A stretch of DNA of 64,000 bases. Source: Mesobacillus foraminis. GTDB taxonomy: Bacteria > Bacillota > Bacilli > Bacillales > Cytobacillaceae. The stretch spans positions 48,982-112,981 of the forward strand of contig NZ_SLVV01000003.1 of assembly GCF_004340465.1 (NCBI RefSeq), read 5' to 3'. The notes beneath the pieces are model-generated. The model was not told the DNA's origin, did no database searches, and saw only the letters and a list, made by a program, of their open reading frames with translations. Position numbers and translations under genes: made by a program. The stretch's first letter is position 1; each line of letters begins with the position of its first letter. Positions 61,674 to 64,000 of the stretch are shown here, piece by piece.

Positions 61674-63686
61674 ATGGTCGAAACAGCAAATAAAGTACAT
61701 ATCGAAGAACTTGCGGTCAATACAATCCGCACACTGGCAATTGATGCAATTGAAAAGGCAAAATCGGGGCATCCAGGCATGCCGATGGGAATGGCGCCGG
61801 CAGGGCATGTCCTTTGGTCCAAGGTGATGAACCACAATCCTTCCAACCCGGAATGGTTCAACAGGGACCGGTTTGTCCTTTCCGCCGGGCATGGTTCCAT
61901 GCTGCTGTACAGCCTGCTTCACCTTTTCGGCTATGATTTATCACTTGATGATTTGAAGGAGTTCAGGCAATGGGGAAGCCGTACGCCTGGCCATCCCGAA
62001 TATGGCCACACACCTGGAGTCGACGCCACCACGGGCCCGCTTGGACAAGGGGTCGGAATGGGTGTCGGAATGGCAATGGCGGAAGCGCATATGGGCGCTG
62101 TCTACAATAAGGAAAACTTCCCGGTGGTTGACCACTTTACATATGTCATCTGCGGAGATGGCGACCTGATGGAAGGAGTATCCTCCGAGGCTGCTTCGCT
62201 TGCCGGCCATTTAAAACTTGGCAAGCTTGTCATGATCTATGATTCAAACGATATTACCCTGGACGGGGAAGCGGGACTCTCATTTTCCGAGAATGTCGGC
62301 AAGAGGTTTGAAGCCTACGGCTGGCAGGTGCTTCGCGTCGAGGAAGAAAATAATCTTGGTGCGCTTGAAGCGGCGCTCCTGGAAGCGAAAAACGACCTCC
62401 AAAGGCCTACCCTGATTGAGGTTAAAACCACACTTGGCTACGGAAGCCCGAACAAAGGCGGAAAAGGCGGCCATCAGGGCACGCACGGATCCCCACTCGG
62501 TGCAGAAGAAGTCAAATTGACAAAAGAGTTTTATCAGGTTTCCCAGGAGGAGTTCTTTGTTCCTGAGGATGTTAAGGCTTTCTACCAGGAAGTCAAGGAG
62601 CAGGGGATTGAAAAGAACCAGGAGTGGGATCAACTGTTCAGCCAGTACCAGCAGGCTTATCCTGAACTGGCAGCCCGCCTTCAGAGGGAAATCAGCAAGG
62701 GTCTTCCTGAAAATTGGGATGCAGAACTGCCAGTTTATGAAAAAGGTGCCTCCTTATCCACACGTGTGGCTTCAGGACAGGTACTGAATGCGATTGCGAA
62801 GGGTGTCCCTAATTTCCTTGGAGGATCTGCAGATCTTGAGTCCTCCACCATGACACACATCAATGGCACCGGACGATTTGCGCCTGGCCAATATGCCGAA
62901 CGCAATCTTTATTACGGGGTACGGGAGTTTGCGATGGGAGCAGTCGTAAATGGAATGGCCCTTCACGGAGGAACCATCCCGTTCGGCTCAACTTTCTTCG
63001 TCTTTTCCGATTACCTCCGTCCGGCGATCCGCCTTGCAGCGATCATGAACTTGCCGGTTACCTATGTGTTCACACATGACAGTATCTTCGTCGGCGAAGA
63101 TGGCCCGACACATGAGCCGATCGAACAGCTTTCAGCTTTGAGAGGCATCCCGAATGTGACTGTCCTGAGACCTGCAGACGCTAACGAAACCGCAGCTGCC
63201 TGGAAATATGCCGTCGAAAACCAAAACGGCCCGGTGGCACTGGTATTGAGCCGCCAGAACCTTGAGGTCGTTGTAGATTCACCAACAGCTCACTCAAATG
63301 TTGTAAAAGGCGCCTATATTCTGGAAGATTTAGAGGGAGTTCCAGCTGTTCAGCTGATTGCTACCGGTTCTGAAGTTGCCTTAGCCCTTGAGGTCAAAGC
63401 GGAGCTGCAAAAAGAAGGAATCCTTTCAAGAGTGGTCAGCATGCCGTCATGGGAACTCTTTGAACAGCAGCCTGTTTCCTATCAGGAAGAACTGTTAAGC
63501 CCGGAAATCAAGCTGAACGTGGCCATTGAAATGGCATCGCCGCAAGGCTGGGCGCAAATCATCGGCAGAGAAGGCTTGATGATCGGAATCTCCGGTTTTG
63601 GCGCTTCTGCACCAGGAGGCCGCATTGCCAGGGAATACGGATTTACTGCAGAGTCCATTGTAAGCAAAATCAAAGAACGGTTATAA
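61674..63686 (+). CDS. tkt: Transketolase
   Basis: A 670-residue thiamine-diphosphate enzyme. The TPP/Mg site is visible as [18 protein letters not shown] with the Asn in YDSNDI; substrate-binding [14 protein letters not shown] and [15 protein letters not shown] are canonical. It transfers two-carbon units from xylulose-5-phosphate, the end product of AraABD, into the pentose phosphate pathway. It sits between araA and abfA, so it is probably an arabinose-linked copy rather than the housekeeping one, though only a genome view would show a second copy. Confidence 0.93.
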   Translation: MVETANKVHIEELAVNTIRTLAIDAIEKAKSGHPGMPMGMAPAGHVLWSKVMNHNPSNPEWFNRDRFVLSAGHGSMLLYSLLHLFGYDLSLDDLKEFRQWGSRTPGHPEYGHTPGVDATTGPLGQGVGMGVGMAMAEAHMGAVYNKENFPVVDHFTYVICGDGDLMEGVSSEAASLAGHLKLGKLVMIYDSNDITLDGEAGLSFSENVGKRFEAYGWQVLRVEEENNLGALEAALLEAKNDLQRPTLIEVKTTLGYGSPNKGGKGGHQGTHGSPLGAEEVKLTKEFYQVSQEEFFVPEDVKAFYQEVKEQGIEKNQEWDQLFSQYQQAYPELAARLQREISKGLPENWDAELPVYEKGASLSTRVASGQVLNAIAKGVPNFLGGSADLESSTMTHINGTGRFAPGQYAERNLYYGVREFAMGAVVNGMALHGGTIPFGSTFFVFSDYLRPAIRLAAIMNLPVTYVFTHDSIFVGEDGPTHEPIEQLSALRGIPNVTVLRPADANETAAAWKYAVENQNGPVALVLSRQNLEVVVDSPTAHSNVVKGAYILEDLEGVPAVQLIATGSEVALALEVKAELQKEGILSRVVSMPSWELFEQQPVSYQEELLSPEIKLNVAIEMASPQGWAQIIGREGLMIGISGFGASAPGGRIAREYGFTAESIVSKIKERL

Positions 63687-63752
63687 AGAAGCCCCCGCCC
63701 TCTTTTTAGCGGAAGATTTTCAGACTGGAAGAAGCGGGGCGGCCTTCTTTTC
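63687..63752 (+). terminator. Possible terminator after tkt
   Basis: GAAGCCCCCGCCC partly pairs with GCGGGGCGGCCTTC, followed by TTTTC. Pairing is imperfect. Confidence 0.35.
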
Positions 63753-63817
63753 AATAGAGTTAGAGGAGGTCGAGAGAGAAAGAAGCGGCACATAAATCTT
63801 AAAAGAGGAGAATCCTG

Positions 63818-64000
63818 ATGAAAAATTCAATCGTCATTAACGCCGATATTGAAAAAGGGAAGATAAATAAGAATATTTATGGCCATTTTGCTGAGCATCT
63901 TGGCAGATGTATCTATGAAGGAATTTGGGTTGGAGAAGATTCCGAAATTCCAAACACAAATGGAATCCGCAATGATGTGCTGGAAGCGTTGAAAAATATT
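63818..64000 (+). CDS. abfA: Alpha-L-arabinofuranosidase GH51, N-terminal part
   Basis: The first 61 codons of a gene that runs off the window. The start [20 protein letters not shown] followed by [20 protein letters not shown] is the hallmark of cytoplasmic GH51 arabinofuranosidases (AbfA), which remove terminal arabinose from arabino-oligosaccharides. AAAAGAGGAG precedes the ATG. It continues the arabinan-use operon. Confidence 0.92.
   Translation, partial: MKNSIVINADIEKGKINKNIYGHFAEHLGRCIYEGIWVGEDSEIPNTNGIRNDVLEALKNI

Overview
The window looks like chromosome of a moderately AT-rich Gram-positive Bacillaceae, related to but clearly not Bacillus subtilis. The signs are strong AGGAGG-type ribosome binding sites, frequent GTG/TTG starts, CcpA-type cre sites, an AraR-type GntR/LacI repressor, GutM and MtlR regulators, and typical Bacillus small proteins. 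No rRNA or tRNA gene, intact insertion sequence, prophage or CRISPR array was recognised. Most of the window is sugar, polyol and acid-sugar catabolism, with each pathway carried as a compact operon with its own regulator.

Layout. 0.6-5.8 kb: a PrpR_N-type regulator whose AAA+ domain has lost the sigma-54 contact loop, followed by kdgT-dtnK-pdxA2, a predicted D-threonate (four-carbon acid sugar) operon with a cre site at its promoter. 6-10 kb: two small proteins, a DUF2207 membrane protein and a NERD protein. 11.4-16.7 kb: mannitol operon mtlA (fused EIICBA)-mtlR-mtlD. 17.2-23.4 kb: sorbitol operon (sorbitol-6-phosphate dehydrogenase, GutR-like activator, GutM, PTS IIC, IIB, IIA, and a fructose-6-phosphate-aldolase-like enzyme). 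23.7-26.3 kb: divergent TetR/MFS drug-efflux pair. 26.4-34.2 kb: assorted genes (SurA-like lipoprotein, secreted TagC/helveticin-like protein, CBS-HEPN-like protein, GNAT, PLA2-like protein, membrane proteins, GntR-DUF1648 pair). 34.7-37.1 kb: secreted InhA metalloprotease. 38.4-64 kb: a large arabinan/arabinose island. It holds secreted endo-arabinanase AbnA, a HAD-AraC pair, a GH27 enzyme with a beta-L-arabinopyranosidase-like active site, a heterodimeric ABC exporter, AraR, AraNPQ importer, intracellular GH43, an aldo/keto reductase, an ArsR-type regulator with a large C-terminal domain, araB-araD-araA, transketolase and the start of abfA (GH51), which runs off the window.

How it works together (inference from families and context): AbnA cuts arabinan outside the cell, AraNPQ imports arabino-oligosaccharides, and intracellular GH43, GH51 and GH27 enzymes release arabinose. 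AraA, AraB and AraD make D-xylulose-5-phosphate, and the linked transketolase feeds the pentose phosphate pathway. Six AraR-type operators and cre-like sites tie araR, araNPQ and araBDA together.

The most unusual structure is non-coding. Five intergenic loci (1-320, 10.06-10.90, 30.61-31.19, 37.35-37.49 and 41.1-41.75 kb) carry arrays of TTTATGCATCGAT-type units repeated at exactly 21 bp. Every array ends in phase with a conserved TTTATTGAAAAACC block followed by GTGTCC-N5-GTGACA. I count 16 terminal blocks. I know of no described element with this architecture. It looks like a dispersed, iteron-like protein-binding or mobile repeat family.
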